Shown here: piece by piece, positions 45,055 through 56,499 of the stretch | How the letters are laid out: every line of letters begins with the position of its first letter | Position numbering within the stretch: the stretch's first letter is position 1 | Origin: Acanthosepion pharaonis | Taxonomy: Eukaryota > Mollusca > Cephalopoda > Sepiida > Sepiidae | DNA length: 64,000 nt | Assembly (NCBI GenBank): GCA_903632075.3 | Contig: CAHIKZ030000394.1 | Coordinates: 569,501 to 633,500, forward strand | Reading direction: 5' to 3' | Made by a program: the position numbers and the translations under genes | The notes under the pieces: model-generated | The model's database searches: none | The model's input: the letters and a program-made list of their open reading frames with translations, nothing else | Told to the model about the DNA's origin: nothing

Positions 45055-45185
45055 TGAGATGAGGTATTATGTACACTATTTACATAATACTCCTACTGCC
45101 TTAACCAGGTGTTGAACTCACACTCTTTGGGTCCTGTCACTGGATCTAACACCTTTAACCACTGTGCCATGTGTCCTTGAGGGCA
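45055..45185 (-). mobile_element. SINE family A head fragment
   Basis: On the - strand: ACATGGCACAGTGGTTAAAGG (A-box region, near 45157-45176) and GAGTTCAACACC (B-box, near 45114-45125), followed by a short remnant of the tail (TACACTATTTACATAATACT at the + strand's left end). Confidence 0.6.
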
Positions 45186-45539
45186 TCTGTGTATAAATTT
45201 TGGGGTATTATAAACTTAATGTCTTCAGCAACCATTTTATAAAGTGCTCATATTACAATTACTGCTGTTATTAATGTATGTTTTTACCAGAGCTCATACT
45301 GCATTTTTTGTTGTTGTTATTATTGCTTTTCTCTGGCACTCCCTATTACTGGTTCCCATATTGTATTCATTTCTACGCTTGGTTGATTCAGGAGATTTTT
45401 GTGGCCTAGAATATGTGATGATTCCTTAAGTTACAAATTTTTCCAATGATGTTCTTTGTCTATGATCTCAACTTGATCCCACAGAGGGTGGTGATCTCCC
45501 TTTTCTCTTCATATGTGGTCAGCCACTCCTGATTTTTCC

Positions 45540-46535
45540 ACTTCCCCTCGTGTTACAGTTTTCTGGTGTTTTTGAAGCCTTACCATAAGGGGGCGGCCTG
45601 TCTCCCCTTTATATTTCTTTCTGCAGCTGCATGGGATAGCGTACACACAGTCTTTAGTCATGTTCTCCTCTATGAGGGGGGTCTTACTCGGGAGAGATAT
45701 CTGTGAAGTGTCATCCAGCTTTTGAAGGTTGTTCTGATGTTATATAGACTGCAGATCCTTTGTATTTTCTCTGATAACCCCTTCAAATAAGTCAGGCAGA
45801 CTGTTCTCTGAGTGTTGTTGTCCTCCTTCTCTTGTACCTGCCTATCCCAGTTTTTTGGGGCTGCTGCCATGTACCCAGAGTAGTTATTGCATTGTAGGGT
45901 ACTACTTACACTGACCAATTCTTTAGCTAATGTCTCTGGGTCACCGCTTATGACTTTTGCTTGTTGTTGTAAACAGTGGAGGATCTCTTTCTTTACTCTG
46001 TATGGATGGTGGGAGTTGAAATTGAGGTACTGTCCAGTGAATGTCAGTTTATGATATACAGATGTCTTGAACCCATGCTCTATTCAAGATATTAGAACAT
46101 CCAGGAATGGGAGTGTGTTGTTACTCTCTTTCTCCATCGTGAACTGTATCAAAGGTCTTATTGAGTTCACATGGTCCAGTAGAACCTGAACATCTTCCTG
46201 GTGTGGCCAAAGTATGAAGGTGTCATCTACATACCTTAACCATAGAGTTGGTTTTAGAGATATAGATTCTAATGCAATTTCCTCAAAGTATTCCATGTAT
46301 ATATTGGACATGGTGAGTCTATTCACCAAGGCACCCACAGAGGAGGCACTCTCAGTAGTCAGAGACAGATTGGCCTCTGACTCATCCCTAGAAGAATGGA
46401 CCAGTATTACAATAGATAATCTGATGGAGATATTGACTTTCTGTACACAAACAACACACTTCAGAATGTGATTGCACATATATCAACAGGATGAGGGCTT
46501 AGTAATGGGCTCACCATTAGCACCAACAATGTAGG
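45540..46535 (-). mobile_element. Penelope-like element, 5' truncated and inverted
   Basis: On the - strand from 46305 down: NIYMEYFEEIALES, the intact RT catalytic box YVDDTFILWPH (46235 region), TMEKESNNTLPFLDVLIS (46130-46084 region), the YLKGLSEKIQRICSLYNIRT linker (45780-45720 region), TRVRPPS, and the GIY-YIG endonuclease DCVYAIPCSC..KYKGETGRPL (45655-45590 region). The RT part that should precede this is on the + strand instead (46310-46533: DMVSLFTKAPTEEAL, ASDSSLEEWTSITI, then MGSPLAPTM). Inverting 46306-46533 would restore order, and nothing more 5' is present. Same family as 14456-15730. Confidence 0.85.
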
Positions 46536-46539
46536 TTAA

Positions 46540-47560
46540 CATATCACTTATTGAAACTTAGTGCAATCTGTGCACATATTGATCAATTATAGTCAAAATA
46601 AAACTATTAACATACAAAAAATATAAGTATGTAATGCTAAAATATTATACAGGACAGCAAAGAAAGATTAAAAATACTTAAATCTATTATTATACAAAAG
46701 AAACAACCTTCATTAAATAAAATATCTTTCACTGCAGCAGATGATATTTTAAAATGTGTATAAAATAACTATATCTTATATAATACTAGCAGGATTCGCC
46801 TGCTCCCTATTAAGATATATTCACTACTTGAAATCTTTGAAACAAATTTTAAATGAACATTTTATTCATAAATTGGCTTGTTATAGTTAAGGAAAGTTTT
46901 ACAAATAGATGCCAGCTTTTGAAGGCCAAGTAAAATGCAAATTTCAAACATTTTTCTGCACTATATAAGACAATATTCCTAAACAGAACTATTTTTCATA
47001 TGAAAACCCAAACAATCCTTGAATAAAAGAATAGTAAGGAAGGACAGTTAATTAATGAAATAAACTTTTTAAAATCAATATGCAAATTAGTTAAATCTGA
47101 AGAGTGATTTTGCCTAGAAGAAGATAATATATAATACAGATAGGGCAGTCCTTAAACTAGTTTATAATAAAATGCAATTTTGAATACAAAAGGAAAATAA
47201 GAGTTACTCCCCTTGAATTATGAAAGGAACTATAATGCCTAGTATAATATATTAATATATATTTTTAACCCCCACATAATCTGGCAGCCTTGAATCTCAA
47301 TGAAAATTGTTTTCTGCACCTAACTTTTCTCGGGATTTTAAATGAGCTATGAATCATTGAAATTGGACCAGTATACACACGCATACACTTTACTTCATAT
47401 ATAAGATAAATGTGTGATTTAATTAACATGTGTATAAATAATTATAACTTATAATTACATGTAAAATATTTATATTCACATTTTTGTGCAGTAAAGATCT
47501 GTGAAACCATTTTATACATGATGACAATTAATTATTTAATTGAAATGTAATTCCAATTAA
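46540..47560. other. Intron sequence, nothing recognised
   Basis: AT-rich sequence without convincing repeats or exons. The fragment CTAGCAGGATTCGCCTG near 46786-46802 resembles a Helitron-type terminus in reverse, but no partner end was seen. Confidence 0.4.
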
Positions 47561-47799
47561 ATGCAGGTTATTGATTTTTTGAACACAGTGCTCAATATCT
47601 GAGAGACAGAGCCATGACTACCATGTACTACTGTATATTCACAGGGGGGACCTATAAAACACCCAATGCCATAAAAAGTGGATGAAAGTTCAAAATGTAC
47701 ATTTTTTTTTTCACAAAAATATATAAAATTTTCAAGAATCATGAAATGATGGGGAGGGGGATGAACCCAGAAAATGAGCTAAAATGTAACAAAAAAGTA

Positions 47800-50700
47800 A
47801 AACTAAAACATAACAAATGTTAGTAGGACCTGACCACCCCTCAAAATAATAAGAATGGTCGCTGTATTCTGCCAATAGACAGAATCAAGCAGCACATTCA
47901 CTAATGGAATGAGAAGGATAAAAATAAATGTCAGAATGGGAAAATCAAAGGCTGAACCAGCTGGGATGAAAACAGGGAATAAAAAACAAACTGGGGAGGT
48001 TGGGAATCTCATCATGGATCATAAAAGAGAATGCTGGGAACAAACCAGAGCAACACTTATTCACATTAACTAAGAAAACATAATAGTGTGTAACTTAGCC
48101 ATGGGAGGGGTCACAGGAAACTGCCTTCTTGCATCAAAGGGACTTAAAAGTGAAAATCAAGGCCAGCCCCATTCACACAAACCAGGCTCACCACAGTCAC
48201 CCACCTTTTGCTAAAATCTGTCGATATCAAACGCTTTCTGTCAGATCTAATCTTTACCTTGAGCTGATGCCCAAAGAATACAACCAGATCCTGATGAGAA
48301 CAATATTTATATCACAAGATTCCTTCCTTTTGCAAAGTCCATACCACCATACTTGCCACTGCTAGCAATGTGAGAAACACTATCCATTTCACCCCGGAAG
48401 ATGGGGGAAACACATTGTCACAGCATGTGCAAGATCAATGGACATGAGCCAATAAAAAGCAATATGAGCTGCCAACTTGCCAACATAATCCCAGAAAGGT
48501 CACACTGAGGACAATGGTAGAAGGCATGCACAGCTGTTTCCTCTAAGCCAACGTCACACTGATGACAGTTGAGCGAATCTGCCCAGCCCCATCTGAAGGC
48601 TATGTCATTGACAGATAGCATGTTTCAAATCAATTGCCAGCTGAAAACTCAGAGTTGCTGAGATAGTCCACCACTGGTGCCCAAGTCTAGAAAGAGGGCA
48701 ACTCTGATGCCAAGCTGGCCACAAAGAGGGTTCATCACGATACCCTCCACTAATTCACAAGGCTGTGAGAGGTCACTGAACTGAGGAAAGACCTTCAAGG
48801 CCACTTGACATTCTCTGAGGAAACTTGATAGCTTTCCATACCCATGATGGTACTTAACCCAAGAAATGGGAGGAGTGATGGTAAGGCTAGGTAAGGCGTC
48901 CCTAACACTCTCCTCCAAAATCAAGCCTTCTGTCAAAATGCAGCATAGGAAAGCCAACCTTGAGGCGTGTCGATGACTCATCAAGTGTGGCAATCACAGA
49001 CCCCCATGACATGAATGCTGGAAACGGGCTTCTGCCCATGACCATCCCACAAGAGGGTGGATAATGCACTCTTGATTGCCTTCCTTCAGTCTGTGCAAAG
49101 AGGAAGTATAGCCAAGTGGTAAATGATGAGAGGAAAGACATGTGGCACACACCTCGGCCCTATCCTTCAAGGACAACTTCCTTCAGAGCCAAGTCCCAAC
49201 CAACACTCTGACCTTTGCCTGTACTTCTGACCAATTCTTCTCTAGCTTGAGTCTCGGCCTGAACCACACTCCAAGAATGTGCACAGGTCCATCAGTCCAA
49301 CCAAATGGTTCTGGAAGCATGATCCCCTTCCAGGTATGTAACCGCAAACTGGAAGACTTGTTACTGTTAATCCTCTGACCTTCTTGTATCATTCAAGCAC
49401 CTTCTGTACCACCTCAATGTCATGAAAATGGATACATCATCAGCATAGGCAGAAACCCTGGCTCGAGTCCCACCAGGGATAGTGATTTCGCATAGGGCCA
49501 GACTGACTGCACACTCTGTCCATCAGGCAGTGAAGGAGGGGCTCCAATGCCAAAGTATAAAGTAAGGGCAATAGTGGACAACCCTGTTGAACTGACCATG
49601 ACAGTGCAAAAGCACCTAACCACTTTCTGTTCACCTGTACCACAGCACTGGAGGAGCAATACAGGAGGCTGTTCCCCTTGCAAAAGTTGGGTTTGAATCT
49701 GGCATCCTGCAGGGCAGCAGACAGGTAGTGATGGTCGATCTTATCGAATGCCTTGGACTGATCTAAATTGATCAGCATGGCTCACTTGTTGTCTTCTACA
49801 CTTTCATGTGCATCAGATGCAGGTTGCTTTGAGTTGTTCGTCCCTTCACAGCACAAGTCTGCTCAGGTCCCAACAAGCTCATGACAACTGACTGCAAACA
49901 CTCTGTCAGGATCTTGACTAAAATCTTTAACTCTATGTTTAGTAGAGTTATGGGCATGTAATCATCTAAATCCCATCCAACACCCTTGCCCTTTTTCAAC
50001 ATGCCCCTGGAGATTCGGTTGGGGATGGACCCCTGCTAGAAAAAGTTGTTGAACAGGGCAGTCAGAATTGGAAGCAAGATGTGTAACAGCCACAAGTACA
50101 ATTTGTAGGACAGACCATCAAGTCCCAGAGACTTGCCACTGCCAACCCTCTTCAAAACCAAGTGAACTTTTCCCTCTGTGATATCACCCTTGCAGCTAGC
50201 CATTTCAGTCAGCTCAAGGCAAGGAAAGTCAACCAAATAACTGCAAAACTCACCACCACAGAGACCAGACTCCTTGGTAAAACAGTTCTCGAAATGCTGC
50301 TGAAATGCCTCGCACATGCCATCAGTTGACCTCAGAGTATGCCCCTCTGGGATCTTGACCTTGTGAATGTAACAATCAGAACATTGATTGAAAAACTGCA
50401 GCAACAACAGCAGCAGTAGCAGCAGCAAAAGCAGTAGCCTAAGCCACAGTGACAGCAGCAACAACAACAGCCACAGTAGCAACAGCAGCTGGAGCAACCC
50501 AAGCAGCAGCAGCAGCAGTTGGAGCAGCAGCAACCTGACCAGCAGCAGGAGGAGTTGCCACGGAGGTAGAGGAAATGCCTCCACCATGATCCTCTTCACT
50601 AAAAAGGGGAAGGGATGAAGAAGAGGAAAAAAATCTGAAGTATACCAAATGGAGAGGAAGTGTGGTGGAATAAGGCCGTGGTAGCTGCAAAGACCTAATC

Positions 50701-50930
50701 CACTCCTGCTTCAACAAGTGAAAAAGATCTCCTGCCAGGTAAGACAAGGAGCCTCCCTTCCTCCCCTTCTCTCCCAACCCATCAAAGGAAAGAAGAAATG
50801 ACATTTCCCCAAAGAGGAAAAATCTGTGCTGTTAACCGTGAAGCCCTTGAGAGGGACCTTTCTTCTCAGAGGAATGCCCTCTTGAGGCCTCCATTCAAGT
50901 TCACCTCCATTGACAAGAAGTCAACAGAGA
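47800..50930 (-). mobile_element. Tx1-type LINE (ORF2 RT to C-terminus)
   Basis: Colinear - strand frames. The start of RT is VGSGKSLGLDGLSYKLYL (50140 region). Then come DDYMPITLLNIELKILVKIL and GPEQTCAVKGRTTQSNLHL (49960-49810), LINLDQSKAFDKIDHHYL (49775 on), and SVQQGCPLLPLLYTLALEPLL (49590-49530). The LGVWFRP..LEKNWSEVQAKV segment is at 49270-49200, and the C-terminal zinc-like LNCHQCDVGLEETAVHAFYHC is at 48560-48500. Sequence to about 47800 is probably C-terminal and 3' UTR. A CAG/AGC-rich trinucleotide expansion (50385-50545) sits upstream of the RT and gives poly-Leu or poly-Ser frames. The endonuclease was not found, and the catalytic FADD box lies in a frameshifted part. Confidence 0.8.
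50385..50545. repeat. (CAG/AGC)n-like trinucleotide repeat in the LINE
   Basis: Imperfect CAG, CAA and AGC triplets over about 160 bases. Read on + it gives Ser/Asn-rich frames, on - Leu-rich ones. It explains the long frames at 50036-50599 and 50388-50618. Confidence 0.9.
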
Positions 50931-50948
50931 ATCCAAGAAACTTTCCCA

Positions 50949-51118
50949 GCAGTTTGGAGGTTAACTATTTGCCCATAGGTGGGACCCTAACAGGTTCTAC
51001 CACTCATGGTCAGGATTGACCTGGGAACACCAGCAATTAAGAGGTGGTTCCATGCTTCTCAAAACCTCCTGATCAGAGGCCTTGCTGTTGGATGTAGTTT
51101 ATTGTCTTACCCAGGATG
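50949..51118 (-). repeat. Dispersed repeat family X head, directly 5' of the LINE
   Basis: Reverse complement of the family X head: GGTGGGACCCTAACAGG, CTGGGAACACCAGCAATTAA, AGGTGGTTCCATGCTTCTC, CTGATCAGAGGCCTTGCTG. Relative to the Tx1-type LINE on the same strand this lies exactly where its 5' UTR would be, so family X heads elsewhere may derive from that UTR. Confidence 0.65.
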
Positions 51119-51119
51119 G

Positions 51120-51740
51120 GCAAAGAAAATCTTGTTCATAAAATTGCAATAGTTGGCACTGTTCAGTTTAACTCCTTCATCAACTTTAAATGGCCCAGTA
51201 ATGGTTTAGTCGACAATTCCAGCCCATATCCTAACACTACCACATCCTTGTTGCCTTCTTTTAGCACATCTGAATAGAATAAAATCCATCCTTTGGTCCA
51301 TCAATCCGCTCCATCAAATATCACACAAGATTCGTTCATGTAAATTTAGAAAAGTCAATTTTCATGTATTTCTTGCCCAATTTTGATGCTTTAAAATATT
51401 TACTCTAGCAAGAGGAGGTTACCTTAGAGGTTTTTTTTACAGATCCCAATTCACAAAGTATTCTACACCTTTTATCTTTCTTGATTCCCTCAATTCCTGC
51501 CTTTTCAAAGATCTGAGTTATTTTCCTATAATTTGATTTAATTTATGTTCATCTTGAGGAAGCAAATTCTTAAAGCCTTTTTCCTTTTTCCTTTGAGTTC
51601 TCAACTTATATTTTCAACAGCCTTCTTTATCATTTGATGATCTCTAAAATGTGGACGTTCCCTCATGCAATAATTTAGTTAACTTCAGTTTTTCAGCAGT
51701 TGTTACTTCCTTGCCTTTACCCATGTTTCAACATATATTA
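51120..51740 (-). mobile_element. Tc1-like transposase fragment
   Basis: Decayed - strand frames read MGKGKEVTTAEKLKLTKLL (near 51725, a Tc1-type start), RDHQ..KKAVENI, KNLLPQDEHKLNQII, then ARVNILKHQNWAR and a catalytic-core piece ending GSVRIWAGI and ITGPFKVDEGVKLN.ANYCNF (51215-51140). This is the usual order in Tc1-like elements. It is truncated after the core; no TIRs were found. Confidence 0.65.
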
Positions 51741-51784
51741 TGGACAAAAAGAAAAATTAGTTTTAATTAGATTTCAGAGTCTGT

Positions 51785-51955
51785 CTATATTTCTGAGATG
51801 AGGTATTCTGTACAGTATTTACATTAGTCGGACTATTGTCCTCATCTTTGTCGCCATATTTGTCACAACGGCCGAAACGTTGTGACAAATATGGCGACAA
51901 AGATGAGGACAATAGTCCGACTAATGTAAATACTGTATAGATTTCAGAGGTCTTA
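51785..51955. repeat. Perfect 60-bp palindrome made of a SINE family A tail
   Basis: Left arm 51811-51870 and right arm 51878-51937 are exact reverse complements over 60 bases, with a 7-base loop GCCGAAA (51871-51877). The arms are the family A tail (TTTGTCGCCATATTTGTC and its complement). Sequence identity ends sharply at 51810/51938. Confidence 0.95.
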
Positions 51956-52099
51956 ATCTAATATTATTTTTAATCTGCATACTAACTTTGGTCAGTCCAT
52001 TTCCGTAAATTCCATAAATGAACCATTTAAAATAACTTCAGACAGGATATATATTTTGACAGCAACCTTTCTTTTAAACATGTTCTGCTGAATATAACA

Positions 52100-52255
52100 A
52101 AAAAGAAAAATTTGATTAATATTTTATTGAGTTTTTCTAGTATTCTTGAATGTTTTCATTACACTCCCTTTCTCCCACCAAATGGAAAAAATTTAAGAAT
52201 ACTAGAAAAACTCAATAAAAATTAATAAAATTTTCCTTGTTTGTCATATTCAACA
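52100..52255. repeat. Fold-back with AGAAAAACTCAATAAAA arms
   Basis: Left arm TTTTATTGAGTTTTTCTAGT (about 52120-52150) and right arm ACTAGAAAAACTCAATAAAA (about 52198-52220) are inverted, separated by about 45 bases. Related single-arm copies are at 14400-14460 and 33310-33375. Confidence 0.7.
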
Positions 52256-52269
52256 AAACACACACACAC

Positions 52270-52273
<4 letters not shown>

Positions 52274-52326
<53 letters not shown>
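52274..52326. repeat. (TA)n microsatellite
   Basis: Pure TA tract between the fold-back and the 3' end of the next Penelope-like element. Confidence 0.95.
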
Positions 52327-52330
<4 letters not shown>

Positions 52331-52339
52331 TATGATAGT

Positions 52340-53634
52340 GTAAAAAGTTTTTGTTTGGCGCATTTCATCCCTTAGGACTTCATTGGAGGCTTGTTTATGT
52401 TGAAACAGAAATGAGAGACTCTGGGAATTTTAAATCTAGAAAGAAATTTTTTTTTAATGTGTTTAAGGTATATAATCTAACCAATTTAATTTAGATTCTT
52501 TTTCTTTTGTTGCTATCATTTTTGTTATTAAATATCCTACAGTGTGATAACAGAAGATCTGCCAAGAATGGTGAAACAATATAAGTACCTGGATGCAACT
52601 TTTCTGTGGATGAACTAGTGATTAAAGCATATTCTAAACATTTTTGTCTCACATGAATTTTTTACTCTTTTAATTATTTATGCCAAAATTGTGGTCAGTC
52701 TTACTATGGTGAGCAACTAATGTGTTTAATGTGTTGTTTTTTAAAATGTCTCTTTTGTGTTCATATAATCTTTTATTTAAACTTCTTGAGATTTCTCCAA
52801 TATATTCTTTCTTGCAATCCTTACTGGTGATAGAGTAAATTCCTCCTTCAAGTTTTGGCTCATAGTTTTGTTTTGTATTGATTAAGTCTTTTATTGTTTT
52901 AGATGTTGTGACAAATTTTATGTTGAGTTTACATAAATTATTTTTGATTGTAGTTGTCATAGACTTAGTAGGTACTACAATATATTTATTTGATTTGTTG
53001 GGTTTGTTAGGAGGGGCTGCTTTTCTATTTTGGAATATTTTATAAGCCTTTTATTTCAGATTGAATTTGAAATAGTTAGGATATTGGAGGGTTTTGAAAG
53101 TATTTTCAATATATTTCCCCTCTTCATGTAAATATTGAAGGCTGCAAATTGTGAGTGCTCTTAAGTAGAATCTGATGATTATTCCAGATTTTATTTTGTT
53201 GTTATGATGGGAATAGAAATTTATTAGATCAATTTTATTAGTCGATTTTCAGGGGACACTAAGTTTTAAGCTATGGTCAACATGATGTAACATGATATCT
53301 AGGAAAGGTAAAGTATTGTTTTCTTCTATTTTGTGTGTAGACTCTATTGTATGTTTCACTTTGTTTAGTTTATCTACAAGATCAGCTAAATTAGTATCAC
53401 TGGGATATATTAATAGGGCATCATCAGTATATTGGGAGTATATTGATTGTTTAGGTAAAATATTTTAGAAAGGACCAGATTTGAAAAATTCTAAAATACA
53501 TGCCATCACCTAAAAACAATGCATCAATGTAAACAAACCTAGTTTGATAGACTCCTAAAACTTTTTCAACTTTGTCATTCATCTTTCATTCAAAACTGTT
53601 CTTGATATATAAAAATGTACATATTGTTATCGTA

Positions 53635-53640
<6 letters not shown>
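52340..53640 (-). mobile_element. Penelope-like element, second family (GIY-YIG intact)
   Basis: The - strand frame 52960-52670 encodes a GIY-YIG endonuclease: LEGGIYSITSKDCKKEYIG, followed by EISRSLNKRLYEHKRDI and LNTLVAHHSKTDHNFG. Upstream (53560-53000) the RT C-terminal region is decayed: FLDIMLHH near 53300, and an NLSDFTKLKISEE-like linker. Beyond the frame, 52370-52660 is non-coding end sequence shared with 29260-29600. It differs in sequence from the PLEs at 14.5, 31 and 46 kb. Confidence 0.7.
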
Positions 53641-53650
<10 letters not shown>

Positions 53651-53682
<32 letters not shown>

Positions 53683-53690
53683 TATATATA
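53651..53690. repeat. (TC)n(TA)n microsatellite
   Basis: A TC run followed by a TA tract at the junction between the PLE and the H2 fold-back. Confidence 0.9.
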
Positions 53691-53903
53691 AGTGGACATT
53701 GAGTTCAAGATTGAGCATCAGCAGCCTGTTTTATGTGTCAAGACAATCTTCAAACAGATTGCCTGAAGATTGTGTTCAAGCATCAAACAGATTGTTGCCA
53801 CTTGGTGTTGGCCTCAGTGTACACTTTTATATTTACATATACTCTGTCACTGATATTGAGCATTTTTACCAATAAATATAGCATACCTTAAAACTATATT
53901 TTT

Positions 53904-53946
<43 letters not shown>
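53690..53946. repeat. H2 fold-back and (TA)n
   Basis: The inner hairpin CAATCTTCAAACAGATTG..TGAAGATTG lies near 53742-53775. Outer arms carry CATTGAGTTCAAGATTG.. (53697) and its diverged complement to 53817. The rest (TAGCATACCTTAAAACTAT, 53879-53897) is the inverted match of 12255-12330. A TA tract ends the element (53909-53946), 85 bases before the last glycerate kinase exon. Confidence 0.65.
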
Positions 53947-53952
<6 letters not shown>

Positions 53953-54030
53953 GCTTCATTGTTTGTTATTATAATTGTGGGTGTTTTATGAATTTAAGCT
54001 TACTTTAATTTACAATTTTTTAATCCACAG

Positions 54031-54888
54031 ATTATTTCATTAATCCTATCTGATGTGATTGGAGATAAATTGGATAAAATTGCAAGTGGGCCCACTGTTT
54101 TTGTACCTCAAGCACCTCAAGAATGCCTGAACCTGTTTGAATCATTGAAAATCAAAACTCAAGTTCCTCCTTCAGTTTTATCTGTTTTAGAAGCAAAAAA
54201 GTTGCAACAGAATTTGTCAACTGTACATGAGAGAAGTGGGAAAGTGTCAAATATAATTGTTGGTAGCAATCGAGATGCAACTCAAGCTGCCTTTGCTTGT
54301 GCCAATCAAAAAGGATATTCATCATTCATCTTAACAACACAACTTGAAGGTGAAGCCCGAGATTTGGGGATCATCTTTGGAAAACTGGCTGAATTAATCT
54401 GCAAGAAATATGTCGGCGGCTCTGAAAACTGTTCCATGGAAAAGTTCCCTCATTTTTTTTCCGAGAAACGTTTTGATCTAGAGAATTTTATCAAAGCAGC
54501 AAGTGCTAACCAGAAACCAATCTGTGTGATTTGTGGTGGAGAGACAACTGTCACTGTTAAAGGAAATGGCAAAGGTGGTCGGAATCAAGAGATGGCTCTT
54601 TCTACAGCACTTTGGTTGAATGAAGAATATCCTGTGAAACTGAAGGAACTGTTCCACGTTCATTTTCTCAGTGCAGGAACTGATGGTCAAGATGGACCAA
54701 CAGATGTTGCTGGTTGCTCAGTGTCATCACATTTAGTTATGGATAGTTCAGCAAGGAGTCATTTAGAAAACAATGATACCTATAATTATTTTCTTTCTTT
54801 CCTTGACAGTCAGTGCTTTGTGAAAACTGGTTTGACAGCTACAAATGTGATGGACATTCAATTGTTAATTATAGATCAATTGAAATGA
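54031..54888 (+). CDS. GLYCTK: Glycerate kinase, terminal exon (C-terminal MOFRL domain)
   Basis: The acceptor TAATCCACAG ends at 54030 and the exon enters in phase 0, following the Gln codon that ends the 40430 exon. It encodes 285 codons to TGA at 54886-54888. Visible motifs in order: IISLILSDVIGDKLD and IASGPTV at the start; NIIVGSNRDAT near 54255; the MOFRL signature GGETTVTVKGNGKGGRNQE (54535-54591); LSAGTDGQDGPTDVAG (about 54667-54715); and the C-terminal TGLTATNVMDIQLL. These match animal glycerate kinases closely. The frame is free of stops and the gene appears functional. The three visible exons give about 393 residues. Confidence 0.97.
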   Translation: MISLILSDVIGDKLDKIASGPTVFVPQAPQECLNLFESLKIKTQVPPSVLSVLEAKKLQQNLSTVHERSGKVSNIIVGSNRDATQAAFACANQKGYSSFILTTQLEGEARDLGIIFGKLAELICKKYVGGSENCSMEKFPHFFSEKRFDLENFIKAASANQKPICVICGGETTVTVKGNGKGGRNQEMALSTALWLNEEYPVKLKELFHVHFLSAGTDGQDGPTDVAGCSVSSHLVMDSSARSHLENNDTYNYFLSFLDSQCFVKTGLTATNVMDIQLLIIDQLK

Positions 54889-55140
54889 TAAAGATTTTCA
54901 TGACTGGAGTTAAATTTGCTGCTCATTAATAAAATAAAAAAGAATCCCGACATTGCCCTGAAGATGATGTGAAGAAACATCAAAATATATATAAGCTTTT
55001 TATTGCTAATTAGTATATTTAGAATATAAGATTGAAATTATTTGGATCTAAGATAACGGTAATAATTTTAAAATTTGTGGTGAACTGCACTTTGGAAAGC
55101 AGGCCACTTATATCAAATAAAAATGCAATAAAGAAACAAA
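54889..55140 (+). promoter_or_regulatory. Glycerate kinase 3' UTR and polyadenylation signals
   Basis: AATAAA occurs at 54928-54933 and 54933-54938, about 40 bases after the stop, and again near 55117 and 55127. Either group could direct 3' end formation. Confidence 0.55.
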
Positions 55141-55559
55141 CACAGACAACTGTTTTATTAATAAAAAGAATAAGAAGTCATCTGTACACTATCAGTTACT
55201 CAAGTCTTATATGAGAGAACATTTTTAAAGTTAAAGATCATAAAAACAAGGTTAAGAAATATGTTGTCTGAGGAGAATTTAGAATCATATATGTTGCTAT
55301 CCATTGAAAAGAAATTGTTATATGAATTGGATGCAGAAGCAATTATTGGCAGATACTAAAAATCATCTCGTGAACACAAATGATTGCTCTTAATATAGTG
55401 GATTGCATGCAATACTCTATTTTTGAACTATCTAATAATGTGTAACTTGTGCAGTAAACTATTTAAAAATATCAAACAATTACTTAAAATTAAAAAAAAT
55501 AAATTAAAATTATAACATTCTATATTTACATTTGGCATCTACTGCCAGTAATATGCTTC

Positions 55560-55690
55560 AGTACATGTATACAGTAATATATATATGTATATGTATATAC
55601 ATATGTGTATATATATATATACACAGTAATATATATATATATATATATGTATACAGTAATATATATATATATTAATATATACAGTACATG
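55560..55690. repeat. (TA)n/(ACAGTA) compound microsatellite
   Basis: TA tracts broken by four copies of ACAGTA at near-regular spacing (55571, 55624, 55653, 55681). Its regularity suggests tandem duplication of a TA-tract plus ACAGTA unit. Confidence 0.85.
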
Positions 55691-56164
55691 TACAAATTAA
55701 TTACTAAGAAATACATATTTTTTCCACAAAAATTTTAATTGTACCCTTTTTATCATATGTATTTTTTAATTTTATTTATTCATTATGAAATTAAGTGATA
55801 GCATTGTAGTTGTGGGTGGGCCCCCTTTGTTTCCTAGCAGCCAATATTTTTAGACCCAGTCTGCCACTGCCTAAGATCACAGTTTTAAAATGTTAACATG
55901 ATACATTTTTAACCAATTAGTGAAAAGGAATATGAAAGTGTCAATAGATTAGGAGTATCAGTGATAAAACATGAATATATTTGGAACTACTCAGCTGCAA
56001 GGTGATTATGATTTTATAGCCAATCCGTATACTGCATTTATAATTCTTGTTTATTTTTTTGTAAATTTTGTGATATCTTTAAAATGAAACTGAAAATTAG
56101 CAAATATCTCTAAAAACAAAAATGTAATAAGATTTTGAATAAAATATTTTAAATACCAAAAGAA

Positions 56165-56450
56165 CTTTCTGTCAGAATTTCTCAGATAAGGAGTTATTTT
56201 TATGCACAGTTGGACTAATATTTTCATTTTATTACTATCACAACATTTTGGCTGTTGTGCCCTCTGGTCTTCATAAATAAAGGGTTCAGTTCAAAATTCC
56301 CTGAAGCATACTCAAATCAACAAATATCTGAAGAAGGCAAGCTGGATGTGCCCTCCAGCTTGCCTTCTTCAGATATTTGTCAAAACTTTGGGATAACAAC
56401 AACAAAGATGAAGACATTAGCCTGAATGCAAATAGTGTAAATAACTAAAG
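56165..56450. mobile_element. SINE-tail fold-back
   Basis: Inner palindrome AAATATCTGAAGAAGGCAAG (56322 on) with its complement ending near 56382. Outer parts TTTTCATTTTATTACTATC and AACAACAACAAAGATGAAGA are diverged inverted copies of the family A tail. Confidence 0.65.
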
Positions 56451-56499
56451 GAACTGCCAAATATTTTATGATTATTATTATTAATTCTATTTCAGGACA

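Noticed and set aside
50388..50618. Serine-rich open frame
   Set aside because: Produced by CAG/AGC triplets on the strand opposite to the LINE ORF2.
54955..54985. CTGAAGA ... GAAACAT in the glycerate kinase 3' UTR as a hammerhead
   Set aside because: The spacing does not allow a stem II ending directly before GAAA, and no stem III or cleavage triplet fits.
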